From contig UZAE01012548.1 in NCBI GenBank assembly GCA_900617975.1, forward strand, positions 1 to 18,557: a DNA stretch of 18,557 nt, given 5' to 3'. Below, piece by piece: positions 8,490 through 18,099 of the stretch (positions within the stretch are counted from its first letter, which is position 1; each line of letters opens with the position of its first letter). The position numbers and the translations under genes are program-made. The notes beneath the pieces are model-generated. The model was given only the letters and a program-made list of their open reading frames with translations. It did not search any database and was not told the DNA's origin. Origin of the DNA: Rodentolepis nana. Lineage: Eukaryota; Platyhelminthes; Cestoda; Cyclophyllidea; Hymenolepididae.

Positions 8490-8735
8490 TTTATGATATT
8501 ATCAGGTGGGTTTTCACCATTTCCTCATATAGCTTCTATAGGGGCATGCGGGTTGAGTTTATACTCTTAATCTGTGACTTTGCATTGCCGGACAATCGTG
8601 TCCAGTACGCTGCCTAAGCTAAACATCGACTTTGATTCTTGGTCAGTCGGCTATGTCGGAGAGTGCCACTGTCCACTCTTTCTCCCTTGTTCGAGGTTTA
8701 AATTGGCTGCACCTTGAGGTCTTGAATTCTCTAGA
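8490..8735 (-). pseudogene. LINE relic: RNase H/C-terminal end
   Basis: On the minus strand from 8726 the frame reads FKTSRCSQFKPRTREKEWTV, then ALSDIAD-stop-PRIKVDV-stop-LRQRTGHDCPAMQSHRLRV-stop-TQPACP. The TGHDC...H.hR...CP pattern matches the region that follows the RNase H domain in many arthropod LINEs (usual form: TGHDCLAKHLxRIG...CPLC). After CP (8541) the frame shifts and continues as KLYEEMVKTHLI (to 8500), matching the next conserved stretch (EEMxxxHL). Three in-frame stops and a frameshift make it non-functional. It is GC-richer than its surroundings. The same strand as the RT-linker fragment at 1-540 is noted, but no proof links them. Confidence 0.68.
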
Positions 8736-9359
8736 AGAAGCTGAAATATATACTTCAAATATTTCCATGAAGCTAAGCAATTTTTAAATAAATTTCGCTT
8801 TTCACCATAGCCTACCTTCGAATTTTAAAAATTCACATTGTATTTTTAATATTTATTTTAACAATGCAATTTAAAGGTGGTATTCGTTTATGAATCACTT
8901 TTCATTGTTTTTTAGATGAGTAGTTGAATAATTAGGACATAATTAGTTTCCTTCATTTTTAAATGAATGAGGAGAAATAGGTACTTTGTAGTTATTCTTT
9001 ATTTTTTTAATTTTCTATTGCAATATTTTATTTTTAGCATAATGATTTCGGAAAATTTTCAGAGGAATGCCTTGTTTATCCGATATACCACTAACTTAAT
9101 TTATCCTTTTAGACTAAATTGGTCAATATCATTGTATTTTTTATGTGATCGATGACATTAAAAGCTAAAATAAATATTTTTTAGAACGTATGCATTTGGA
9201 TTATGCTAAATGCGAGTCTTTACAACAAATCTGATTCTGAGGCACTGTCAAAACTTATCGAACTATTTAGAATTTTAGAGAAAACATTGTCTATACACAA
9301 ATTTGGCCTCTTTATGTGCTTTCAAGCAATACAATTGGTTTAAATACCAATTAAGTATT
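8736..9359. other. AT-rich spacer
   Basis: No gene signal. The small open frame at 8967-9155 lacks any recognisable domain and has spacer-like composition. The right part (after ~9200) may already belong to the duplicated segment. Confidence 0.5.
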
Positions 9360-9985
9360 AAGTTTTAATTAACAAGGTAGCATATTGGCTTTGCTTCTTT
9401 ATTGTCCATTTGAAAATTGCTCTGTCATACTTATCTTAGTTAAAGTTGTATTGACACAAACAAGAATCGAACACTAGAATTAGCAAGGCCGGGTATCTAA
9501 ATCCATTGAACAATTGATTCACAGTTGTCATCGTTTATGAATGTAAGAAGACAACTACCATCTAATATGCGACACGCGTTTTAAAAAAAACATTCATTTA
9601 AAAATCCGGATGTGTAATTGCGCAACGCATGTTAATCCAATACAATTCTACGTTTTTTGCATGTGATTCGCTGAATATCCTTGACCATTTATAATTAGGC
9701 AGTTTGAATTTTCAAATTTAAAAATAAACATCTATTTAAATACAAGTAACCAATTGCACCAAGGCAAACATCTGGCCTTGAATGTAGTTGACTTTTCGAA
9801 TTCGTGTCTAGTTTAATGAATTAAATGTAATTTCTCAATGTTCGAAATTAAAGCTTGTTGAAGCTTCATAGCTAAGAGATTTTAAACAAATATGTTGCAT
9901 TTTGTCATCTCTTCTAAAACGACGTATCTTGATTTGCTGAGAGAAGGTTTACTAGAATTCTAAATTACATCTTTTAATTTGATCT
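9360..9985 (+). repeat. Tandem duplication, copy 1, first block
   Basis: This block aligns in the same orientation with 13870-14625. Best anchors: CCATTGAACAATTGATTCACAG versus a near match at 13969; GATGTGTAATTGCGCAACGC (9609) versus GATATGTAATGGCACAAGGT (14049); 9728-9815 versus 14361-14447 without gaps (CATCTATTTxAATACA, GTTGACTTTTC); and AAAGCTTGTTGAAGCTT (9850) versus AAAGCCTGTTAAAGCTT (14490), running on for about 75 bases. The matches are diverged but collinear. Confidence 0.7.
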
Positions 9986-10249
9986 ATTTACTTGTTACAA
10001 TTGTGTTAATCTTGGTCAACCTCTTACCAAGTCATTTTTCATTTTTCTATCACAATAGTTGGAACCTCTAATGCTGATGTTGCGAATTCTAGATAAATAA
10101 ATATTAGAAATTGTCGATGAAAATCAATATTCATAAAATCTTTACAATTGTCTAAATATTTAAACTTCGCTTATACCATTCTGTAATTGAATACAACGGC
10201 ATGATTTTCTTTACAATAGAAAAGTTATTGCAAAGCTCTACTCTATAAA
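9986..10249. other. Spacer between duplicated blocks
   Basis: Weak similarity to 14630-14760 (CCTCTTACC and GGAACCTCTAATGCT versus CCTCTTGCC and CGAAACCTCTATCT). No gene was recognised. Confidence 0.35.
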
Positions 10250-10810
10250 TAGTGAAGATTATATTGCGAATTTACTGAAATTCGTATTGTGCATTGAGTA
10301 AGAGCATAATTAATTATTCTACAGACTGAAAAGAATCCCACTAACAAAATCGAAGTTCCAATTCATTATTCAACTAAATACGGCTTAGTTGGATGAGTGT
10401 CGAAGGTTTGCTTATGTTAAAAAGCTTGATATTGTGCATGAAAGTTTATATGGAAGGGTATAAACATAAAGCCCGCTTATGCTGTCATCTCTACTGTCCT
10501 GTCGATAACTGTACAATAGATGGTGTCCGATCGACAAACGTTTTTTTCACTAAATATTTTTTTGACTTATTCTTTACCTGTTTGAAAGTGCTCAAAATCG
10601 CACGTAGAATTTGCCCAGTAGTATTTATTCAAAAAACAGAGAAATAAATTAAAATTAATATATGAATGTGCATCAAAATTTGTTTATTTTATAAGTTTGA
10701 TAAAATTGTCTTATCTTTAGATTAATTTCATTACAAGGTAATATTAAATAGATCGCAATAACTAACATAATTGGGATTGAAGGATTTATTTTGTTCCTGT
10801 TCTCTGAATT
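10250..10810 (+). repeat. Tandem duplication, copy 1, second block
   Basis: Collinear with about 16110-16770. Anchors: GCATAATTAATTATTCTACA (10304) versus GCATAATCAATTATTCTGCA (16167); GATATTGTGCATGAAAGTTT (10428) versus GATATATTGAACGAAAGTTT (16319); and ATTGGGATTGAAGGATTTAT (10770) versus AATGGTGATTGAAAGATTTA (16717). An open frame at 10393-10647 lies here but has no recognisable domain. Confidence 0.5.
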
Positions 10811-11763
10811 AATCCATTAAGAGCGAAAAGGGCAATTTTCCATTTTAGTTGGCTTCAACTTATATTCTATGCATAAACCGACCCAAAAAAGCACTTTCAC
10901 TTCCGTAGTTAAAATTAAGGAGATAATAAATAAAATATGTTTAAGATAAAAGTCTATTAAAATAGTTTACTTATTTTAGATATTAAATAGGTAAATCACC
11001 ACTATTAAAAAGTGGATGGTTTAAATGCTCGTTCCAATTTGAATAAAAAACATATCTTCTAACCTCTTGTTGAAGCTACAACCTGACAGACGTAATTGTG
11101 TGCGTATTTGCACATCGAGTAAGCAATTTCTAATGAATGCAAATCAATCATAAAATGCATGAAAAAATACATTATTAAATATTTGCTTCATCAATTAAAG
11201 TCTATAATATATTTAAAAAACATTTGTTCTTGTTTAATGGTGATATAATGATTTGATAATAAATCAATAAGCATTTTACATGTTGATTAACGCTATTTGC
11301 TTTAGGTCCAAATTAGGAGCAATGAATGACGCCCTATCATTTACAAATAAAAAATCTAAGAGTGAATTTTGTTTTAAAAAAACAGTTAAGAACATAAAAC
11401 AAGGTTACTTCTTCATTTTTATTAATTTTTTTGCAAAGGAAATGTAGGTGTTTCATCTATTCACAAGGAACGTCTGCTTGCCAATGAAACCTTGTAAATT
11501 TGAGCATTCTGTTAAACTATTACAAAAACTTAGTGCGTATTGTGAATCTTAAATTAATTAATTTAACTTTAAATCTAAGTTTAAGTATCTTATTAAGCTT
11601 AAATAATTACTGCATTTTCAAAATGTTGATGAAACAGATGTTTTTGAAATTTGAGTCCCAAAAAATTTCCCAAAAAGAAGACTTATTAATATTTTACATC
11701 TTCAGAAGATATCTTTAGAGTTTTTCAAAATGTGCGCCTTCTTATCTATACTTTTGTAATTCT
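10811..11763. other. AT-rich spacer, probably part of duplication copy 1
   Basis: No coding or RNA signal could be supported. Similarity to about 16775-17900 is expected if the duplication is continuous but is too weak to show by eye. Confidence 0.4.
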
Positions 11764-12085
11764 GGAGTTTACATTAGGCTAACCTCCACGTGTGGCACCC
11801 TGGGCAACGTATACTCAAATAACAAAAAGGTCTATAACCAGCAGTTGACTTCTGTCTTCAGTCCAACATGCCCCTACTGTATGTCATATTTGATTTTTTC
11901 CACATTCCTAACCTTATCATATTCCCTTCCTTTGTTCCTGTCTCTTTTACATCTCTGAATTACTCTTCTGTTAATTCTCTCGATATTTTGTAACATCAAC
12001 GTTCCTCCCCTCTGTGAAGCTCGAAGCAAACTAATGGGCTAATGATGACTATTTCAAAGTCCGCCATTTGATATAAATAAATAAA
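11764..12085 (+). mobile_element. Short non-autonomous retroelement, copy D (~322 bp)
   Basis: Head GGAGTTTACATTAGGCTAAC with CACCCTGGGCAACGTATACT; body with AGCAGTTGACTTCTGTCTTC, CCCTACTGTATGTCATAT, ACTCTTCTGTT, CCTCTGTGAAGC and GGGCTAATGATGACTAT; tail CGCCATTTGATATAAATAAA. It aligns along its length with the reverse complements of 2847-3180 and 13405-13733. A candidate flanking duplication (11749-11760 versus 12086-12097) matches at only 9 of 12 positions and does not abut the head exactly, so it is not relied on. No counterpart is seen at the matching place in duplication copy 2 (~17.9-18.1 kb), so it probably inserted after the duplication. Confidence 0.75.
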
Positions 12086-12229
12086 TATTTTCGTCATATA
12101 TTTTTTTAATTGTTCTAAAGAATTTGGTACACCCTTCGCTGTTTTAATTATTATATTTAAGAGTTTCTCAGGAGTGGCTGTTCCAAACCAGAAAGAATTT
12201 ACTCTAATTGATGAAAGGACATCATGGTG

Positions 12230-12650
12230 CCGTCTCAACATTGCACAATTTCCTGAATATAAAAACATCTTATAAGATTTAAGATCTATTAACTCTTTTT
12301 TATTTTTGAATTTCACATCTTATCTGCGAAAGGGAATATAAGAAGCAATTAAATGCCACTAATCTGGTTTTGCAACGAGTGAAATTAAATATAGTTATAT
12401 TAGGAAGTGAGGAATAATTGCTCGACACATATTAAGTGAGATTTGGCTCATTTGCTTATTTCCTGATGCTTTCGTAAAGATAATGATGAATATGGTCATG
12501 ATGACAAAATCGAGGGTTTGTCAACAAGTTCATTTGTGGTCGGTGGATTGAAAACTACTTTGCCTTGTGTTAAAATATCGTGCCTGATCTACGAAATATA
12601 CATATATGTTAATCAATAAAACCCTTTCATTTTATTTATTTTTTGCACAA
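12230..12650 (+). repeat. Tandem duplication, copy 1, third block
   Basis: Collinear with about 18100-18550. Anchors: GGAATATAAGAAGCAATTAA (12341) versus GGAATATAAGAAACAACTAA; the CTGATGC...GTAAAGATAATGATGA...ATGATGAC stretch (12463-12506) versus CTGATTTTGGTAAAGATGATGAG...CTGATGAC (18320-18359); ACTACTTTGCC in both (12554, 18429); and GTTAATCA followed by an A/T-rich run in both (12608, 18482). The similarity continues to the window edge in copy 2. Confidence 0.68.
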
Positions 12651-13391
12651 TGAAAATGGAAATTTCATGACAATTTTGCGATTGCCAAGAAATATATCAT
12701 TTGAATTTTAGTTTAGATTTAAATGTTAACAGCGCATTTTAGATTACTTAAATATTATATCTAAATTTGCAATAATTAATGCAAACTATAAATCATATTT
12801 CTAGAAGCAATAATATTTAATGAATATTGACAAACATAGATTAAGACCATCAATCATTTCCAATTAGATCGACTTTCATTTGGTAAGCTAATTATTCATG
12901 TTTAGAATCGCCATAATTATAAAATTGGGCTTAAAAATTGAATAAATTCATTTTGAATAGTATATTGAATAAATTTTTATTAACTGTCACTCTCCGCATT
13001 ATAACAATTAAGCTTACTGAATACAAAGAGCCTCTGAATTAGAGTCACATGCATTGTAAACGTGTAGCAAAATTTTACAGTTGAAAAATCATATCTTCAT
13101 TATCAAAACGGTGAAATTTAAATTGTTTCATTAAAAAGTTCAGCATATAAAACAGAAATTTCTTGTGGCGTATTGCTTGCTGATTAGTATTTCAAGTGTG
13201 AAGAAGGGCCATATTGTTTATCTCGTATCACTTTTATGGATTCGAAATATATTAAACGGTTCCAAAGAAACTGAAAAAAAATTAATTAAAAATTTCTTTA
13301 ACGCTTAAAATGATAAAAGTTGACATGGTTATTTGAGAAACAGGGATGCATTTACAAGATTTATTTTCGTATATGGAAGCAGACTACATCT
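12651..13391. other. AT-rich spacer
   Basis: No gene signal seen. It probably contains the junction between duplication copies, which must lie between here and ~13.8 kb. Confidence 0.45.
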
Positions 13392-13404
13392 TTGATTTGA
13401 ACAT
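13392..13404. repeat. Target-site duplication of copy B, left
   Basis: TTGATTTGAACAT is identical to 13734-13746 and abuts the tail side of the element. Confidence 0.88.
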
Positions 13405-13733
13405 TTATTTATTTTTATCAAATAGCAGGCTTTATGATAGTTATCATTAGCCCTTTAGTTGACTTCAGGCTTCACAGAGGAAGAGAAACAACAAATCAAA
13501 AAAGTCTTTGGGGGGGGGGTAAACAGAAGAGTGTTTAAAGATGTTAAAAAGACAGACAGACATAAAGGCAGAGAAAAGGTAGGCTAAGTATGGTGGAACT
13601 AATCGAATATGACATACAGTAGGGCCATGGTAGGATGAAGTCAGAAGTCAACTGCCGGTTTATAGACTTTTTTGCCCTATGAGTATACGTTGCCCAGGGT
13701 GCACCACGTGAAGGTAAGTCTATCGCACATCCC
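13405..13733 (-). mobile_element. Short non-autonomous retroelement, copy B (329 bp)
   Basis: On the minus strand, from the head GGGATGTGCGATAGACTTAC at 13733 to the tail GCTATTTGATAAAAATAAAT at 13405. It is bounded by an exact 13-bp target-site duplication, which fixes both ends. It aligns with copies A (2847-3180) and D (11764-12085) end to end. A run of ten G (13510-13519) replaces the purine-rich stretch of copy A. No open reading frame of its own is credible (13544-13792 is chance), and there are no tRNA-type promoter boxes. It lies near the junction between the two duplication copies. Confidence 0.85.
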
Positions 13734-13746
13734 TTGATTTGAACAT
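13734..13746. repeat. Target-site duplication of copy B, right
   Basis: Exact 13-base copy of 13392-13404, next to the CCC end of the element. Confidence 0.88.
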
Positions 13747-13869
13747 AAGCTAGGGCCAATTTATATAAAAAAGACAGTTTGAAATTCGCCAACTTTAAAT
13801 AGATGCAAATTTAAGAGTTTATGATGGACTTGATATATACAAGAAATCGGGATAAAAGTAATATTTATA

Positions 13870-14625
13870 AAGATAGTAGCAAAGTTAACTAAATAGGTTT
13901 ATTTGGCTTTTTGTGGAATATTGCTAAATTGATGGCAGAAATAACTCTATTATGACTTGTTATTCAAATCCAATGAACATTCGATTCACAGTTGGGATTT
14001 TTATAACTACGAGAAGGAGATTACTATCTGTTGATCTGTAAAAACACTGATATGTAATGGCACAAGGTTATCTTATTATTGCTAGGGACATATTCTTTTA
14101 TGTGAACTATAAGTTGTAATCATGAAGTTGGCATGACTATCAAGCTAAACATCAAACAGAAATTGTGTGAAATCGGTCAAAATCTTAAGCATCGAACTTG
14201 GTGATTTAGTCCCAGTAACTCAAAACTGCTCCCCATTTTTGTCCGTTATGGCAATGGTAAGGCTAGGTTCTTGAAATAATAAAGATTTAAAAACAAAATA
14301 CATTAGCTCATGATAAGAGAATTAAATAAAATTGCCTTTCTACTTCCTTTTTCAAAATAGGCATCTATTTGAATACATGCAAACATTAGCTTCAAGACAA
14401 AGATCAGCACGTGAATGCTGTTGACTTTTCCAGTTTGTATCAAATCTTCAATTTTTAATATTCATTTTGAAAAATACTTTCATTTAATCAAAGCCTGTTA
14501 AAGCTTTAATGTCAAGAAGTCTTAAACGAATTATGTTACATTTTATTAACTTCTCAAAGACAGCGATTCATGAATTCCTGACAGTATGTGGACTCTAATA
14601 CTGAATACCATCTTTTCATACCTCT
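13870..14625 (+). repeat. Tandem duplication, copy 2, first block
   Basis: Counterpart of 9360-9985. The offset is about 4.45 kb up to 14050 and 4.63 kb from 14361. The difference is explained by the extra ~180-bp unit at 14125-14300. Confidence 0.7.
14125..14300 (+). repeat. Local repeat unit, first copy
   Basis: Aligns directly with 14715-14925: CAAGCTAAACATCAA versus CTAGCTAAGCATCCA; GAACTTGGTG versus GCACTTGGTT; CCCATTTTTGT versus CACATTTTTCA; and AATGGTAAGGCTAGG versus AATGGTAAGGCTAGT. It has no clear counterpart at the matching place in duplication copy 1. No coding was recognised. Confidence 0.6.
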
Positions 14626-14714
14626 TGCCTACTAGTTCCAAGTGTGAATCATTGGCAGCTTCATACTTTGTGATCTTCTGACACCAAAATATTTGCTGAG
14701 ATTAATTAATTGTA

Positions 14715-14925
14715 AACACGGTGTCGAAACCTCTATCTAGCTAAGCATCCATCTATAATTGCTGGACACCTGGTGAAATTTCAGCAATAGCACTTGGTTT
14801 TTCGGTGCCACAAACCCTAAAATTCTTGCACACATTTTTCAGAGTTGATAATGGTAAGGCTAGTATTTTTGAAGCACGCACTTGAAAAAGAAAAGAGTAA
14901 AAACTAAATTCATTGGGTAAAGTCG
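14715..14925 (+). repeat. Local repeat unit, second copy
   Basis: Second copy of the 14125-14300 unit, about 590 bases further on, same orientation, diverged. Confidence 0.6.
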
Positions 14926-16109
14926 ATAAAAACCGACAAATTGGGCGTACTACTTTGACGCATATTAGTAGATTTAAATATTTCGATTCCGTGCCAATCG
15001 ATTGCAGTCGACACTCATATTAAGTGCACATTTAAGGCAACTGCTGAATTCAGCTACTTCAAAATAACCGTTTTGACCTCTCTATCCCATTTTTTTACAT
15101 TTTATGCTAAAAAAAAACGAGAAGCTTATTTCACGTGGTCATGGCCTACTTGTACAGCAACAAATTGATAAAGTTATTCCTCGGTTACGACGTTTGTTGC
15201 AACGACATTTATTGAATGAAGAATAAATTTGAGTACTTGAAGTGGAACGTGGGTTGAAAAGAAATCAGAAATGACTTTGAAAGACATGCTATCAACAGAA
15301 GTATTTGTTGCATTGCTTCATTCAGGTCATTGCAATTTGGAAAAAAACACGTCCCGAAGGTGTTGTCAATCCAATTTTAAACAATAAAGTTTATGAATAA
15401 CTCCAATTTTGCTATTGCATAATTTGTCTAATCTAATGCATTTCTTTTAGGTCAATTCAATTTTTCGACGTTAATTCAGAAATGGTAAAAAGAGAGGAAG
15501 ATGATTTTCTGCGCAATAATATAATTTTTTCTTTGCCTTTCACTTGCATATCTTCTTCTAACATACTTAACGTCTGTTTTGATACACACTTACGCGTATA
15601 GAACTCCTTTTGATAAAGGCTCAGTTGGTGCAAGGCCTATCCACATATTGCATGATCTAAAGGTGCATAAGTGTAATGGAAGTTGTAATTTTTGGGAACA
15701 AAGAAAACGTGCACAGTGGGAAATTAAACATTTCACCTATTGCAGTTGTGAAAATTCCCTCATCATTGCCTTTTTGGAAAGCATTGATATCTGGTCGAGT
15801 CAAATAACACTATATGACGTCAAAGCGACATGAACCATAATCATACATAAATCAGCTGAATTCTTCAATATAATGAAGCAATTTGGAAATAATGTAGTGC
15901 ATACTTTGAAAAGTAAAGTGATGAATTAAAAATTATATTGTAGAAACAAATGCTTGATCCACTTCTGTTGAATCACCTTTGTAGTATTTTATCTATTTTT
16001 CAAGGAAAGAATTGTTTCAATTACCTACAAATCTAACGCGAGATATATTAACGTGGTGTAGCCTGCTGCTTCCAATTATAAAATCTAATTTTAGTAATGT
16101 CAGTTAAAT
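14926..16109. other. Spacer with no supported gene
   Basis: Contains a slightly GC-richer patch (15130-15390) and an open frame at 15579-15833 that starts at TTG and has no recognisable domain. No LINE or transposase motif could be confirmed. Confidence 0.4.
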
Positions 16110-16770
16110 TCAGGATTTCAATTGCATTGCATGATGAATATTAAAATTGGAACTAACAATTAAGTGTGCATAATCAATTATTCTGCACTCATTGAAGTAT
16201 GTAAATAACTACAATTTCTGTTTATTGAATGTGTAAAAAGAGAGACTTCGTATTCAGACACAGTAATACCTGCTAGTAATAAGGATTCTTACCGAAATCA
16301 TGCGCAAGCCATACGGATAGATATATTGAACGAAAGTTTGCCTATGTCTTATTCCGCATTTTATCGAAACTACCTTATTTGTAGCAGAAGACAGAACTGC
16401 TTTCTTGTCCATAACCGCGAAATCGGTTTGAACAACCAGTCGGTTTCCTTCCTTATCATTAATCGGAATAATTAGAAATGTTTTAGGCACTGCGTTACCC
16501 ATTGGAAAAATTTCATGAAAAGCTATGAGTGTAAATTATTTGATATAGATAGATTTGGTTAAAAGGAATAATAAAAACAGATTGTCTTGACAATTTATTA
16601 ACTGATATATCCAAAAGCATCATCGGTTTTTTTAAATTTAAGAGGTGAATAAATTACGTTTATCATATTGCTTATTTTTCCACTTCATATCATACAATAA
16701 ATCTACCGAACTCTTATAATGGTGATTGAAAGATTTACTTTGTTTTCAAATTTGAAATAATATAAAATAT
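16110..16770 (+). repeat. Tandem duplication, copy 2, second block
   Basis: Counterpart of 10250-10810 at an offset of about 5.87-5.95 kb. It contains the candidate exon at 16374-16522. Confidence 0.5.
16374..16522 (-). CDS. Candidate internal coding exon, family not recognised
   Basis: On the minus strand an acceptor-like TTTACACTCATAG precedes 16522, and a donor-like AAG|GTAGTT follows 16374. Between them are 2 + 147 bases coding FHEIFPMGNAVPKTFLIIP then INDKEGNRLVVQTDFAV and MDKKAVLSSATNK. The acceptor would be in phase 1 and the donor in phase 0. The stretch has alternating hydrophobic/charged beta-strand-like composition and codon use unlike the Lys/Asn/Ile/Phe-heavy chance frames around it. 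An ATG at 16502 could instead make it a first exon. I do not recognise the family. The matching part of duplication copy 1 (~10.5-10.6 kb) has no intact equivalent. It may be an exon of a larger gene, or a relic. Confidence 0.3.
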
Positions 16771-18099
16771 TGCTTACCCTAAAGCAATTTGGAAATCAAA
16801 TGAATCGACAAAATGTACATGATTTTGACCCAACAAATGATGAACCCTATTCGCATCGAAGTTTATTAATCATAATGTCGTTCTAAGTAAGTAGATTATC
16901 ATGAAGTCCGTAATTGCAGTTCGATTCGGGTTAAGCAGAATTTAAATATATTGTAAAGAATTAAAGCTGATTCAAAATTCTGACAACGTTGATGTTCAAG
17001 TGCACTTGTGACTAATTGTTTATATTTCTATTTATGTGCTATTTGCAAAGATATGCCGTTATTAAAGCACAATAAATATTTATATGGACCTATCTTTATT
17101 TTTGATAGGCGTGTTTTTCCGTTTCGCTGAATTTTGTTAAAAATGGAATAATGTGTCAAGAATAGATTACAATCTCCATTCATATCATTATTGGTTGTCC
17201 TTAATTCACTAGAGCTAATTATACTTTTAGAAAATTGTCCTGGATATAAATTCGGTTTTAACAAGTATTTTATTTAATTGATATTATTTTAGAAGAAAAA
17301 AAAACTATTGCTTTCTTCTCTTGCCATTATAATCATTGGAAAAAAATTCATTATGGGCACATTACAACAAGTGATCCCGAATGGGAGTCACTTGAATTGG
17401 AGAAGTAGTGATGAAATTTGTAAATTTCGTAGAGCAATTAGCACTGATGATTTTCAGCGTCCTATTTTCAAAATTATTTTATTCTTTTTAAGCATTCTTT
17501 ATAATCGAAATGGTAAAATTAAAACAGTTTATTTTACCTTTTAGAATATAAAACAACACATTCAGCTTACTTTTTCTATTGTTGATTAATAACGCATTGA
17601 AAACAGGATTTTCAATTGACTAGGTGGCCGCTCTCTTTGTCACTCACGATGGATTTTGTAAGAACAAAGAAAATAAACTTTTAACCATAAAACTGAGAAT
17701 GCCCAATTACATATAACAAATAAAAATTAATAGTAAACATATAGTCAAATACGATAATAATAACCTTAGCGAATAAAATTTGTATGCAGTTAAAATTTAT
17801 TGAACAACTGTATGGCATAAACCGATTGCTGTATTTAAAATGACTTGTTTCCTCTTAGATAAGTTCTGAATAGTTTCTCAATAGTTTCTATAATAATACC
17901 AACACTATTTATTGCTGTCTACAATAAATAAAGCAGAAAACAGCAAGTATTATATTTTTTTCATTGCGAATTGCTGAAATGATGAGTTGTTGTAGATGAA
18001 GAGGACTATAGAGCTAATGCACTTTGTTTTTATTCAATTTAATTTACTTGATGCATGCGTCTCTATATTTTCATGTGCTTTAAAAGTGTTTATTATTTT
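16771..18099. other. AT-rich spacer in duplication copy 2
   Basis: Open frames at 17028-17264 and 17308-17544 have no recognisable domains, signal peptides or supported splice contexts. No RNA gene was seen. Confidence 0.45.

Noticed and set aside
10393..10647. 84-codon plus-strand open frame
   Set aside because: Chance-like composition, no domain, not conserved in duplication copy 2.
11996..12316. 106-codon minus-strand open frame with coding-looking centre (LRRHHDVLSSIRVNSFWFG)
   Set aside because: It runs into retroelement D, is not conserved in the matching part of duplication copy 2, and has no recognised family. An acceptor-like TATATTCAG at ~12253 is too little on its own.
15579..15833. 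84-codon plus-strand open frame
   Set aside because: It starts at TTG, has no recognisable domain, and no supported splice sites were found.
17308..17544. 78-codon plus-strand open frame
   Set aside because: No domain, signal peptide or homologous counterpart in copy 1.
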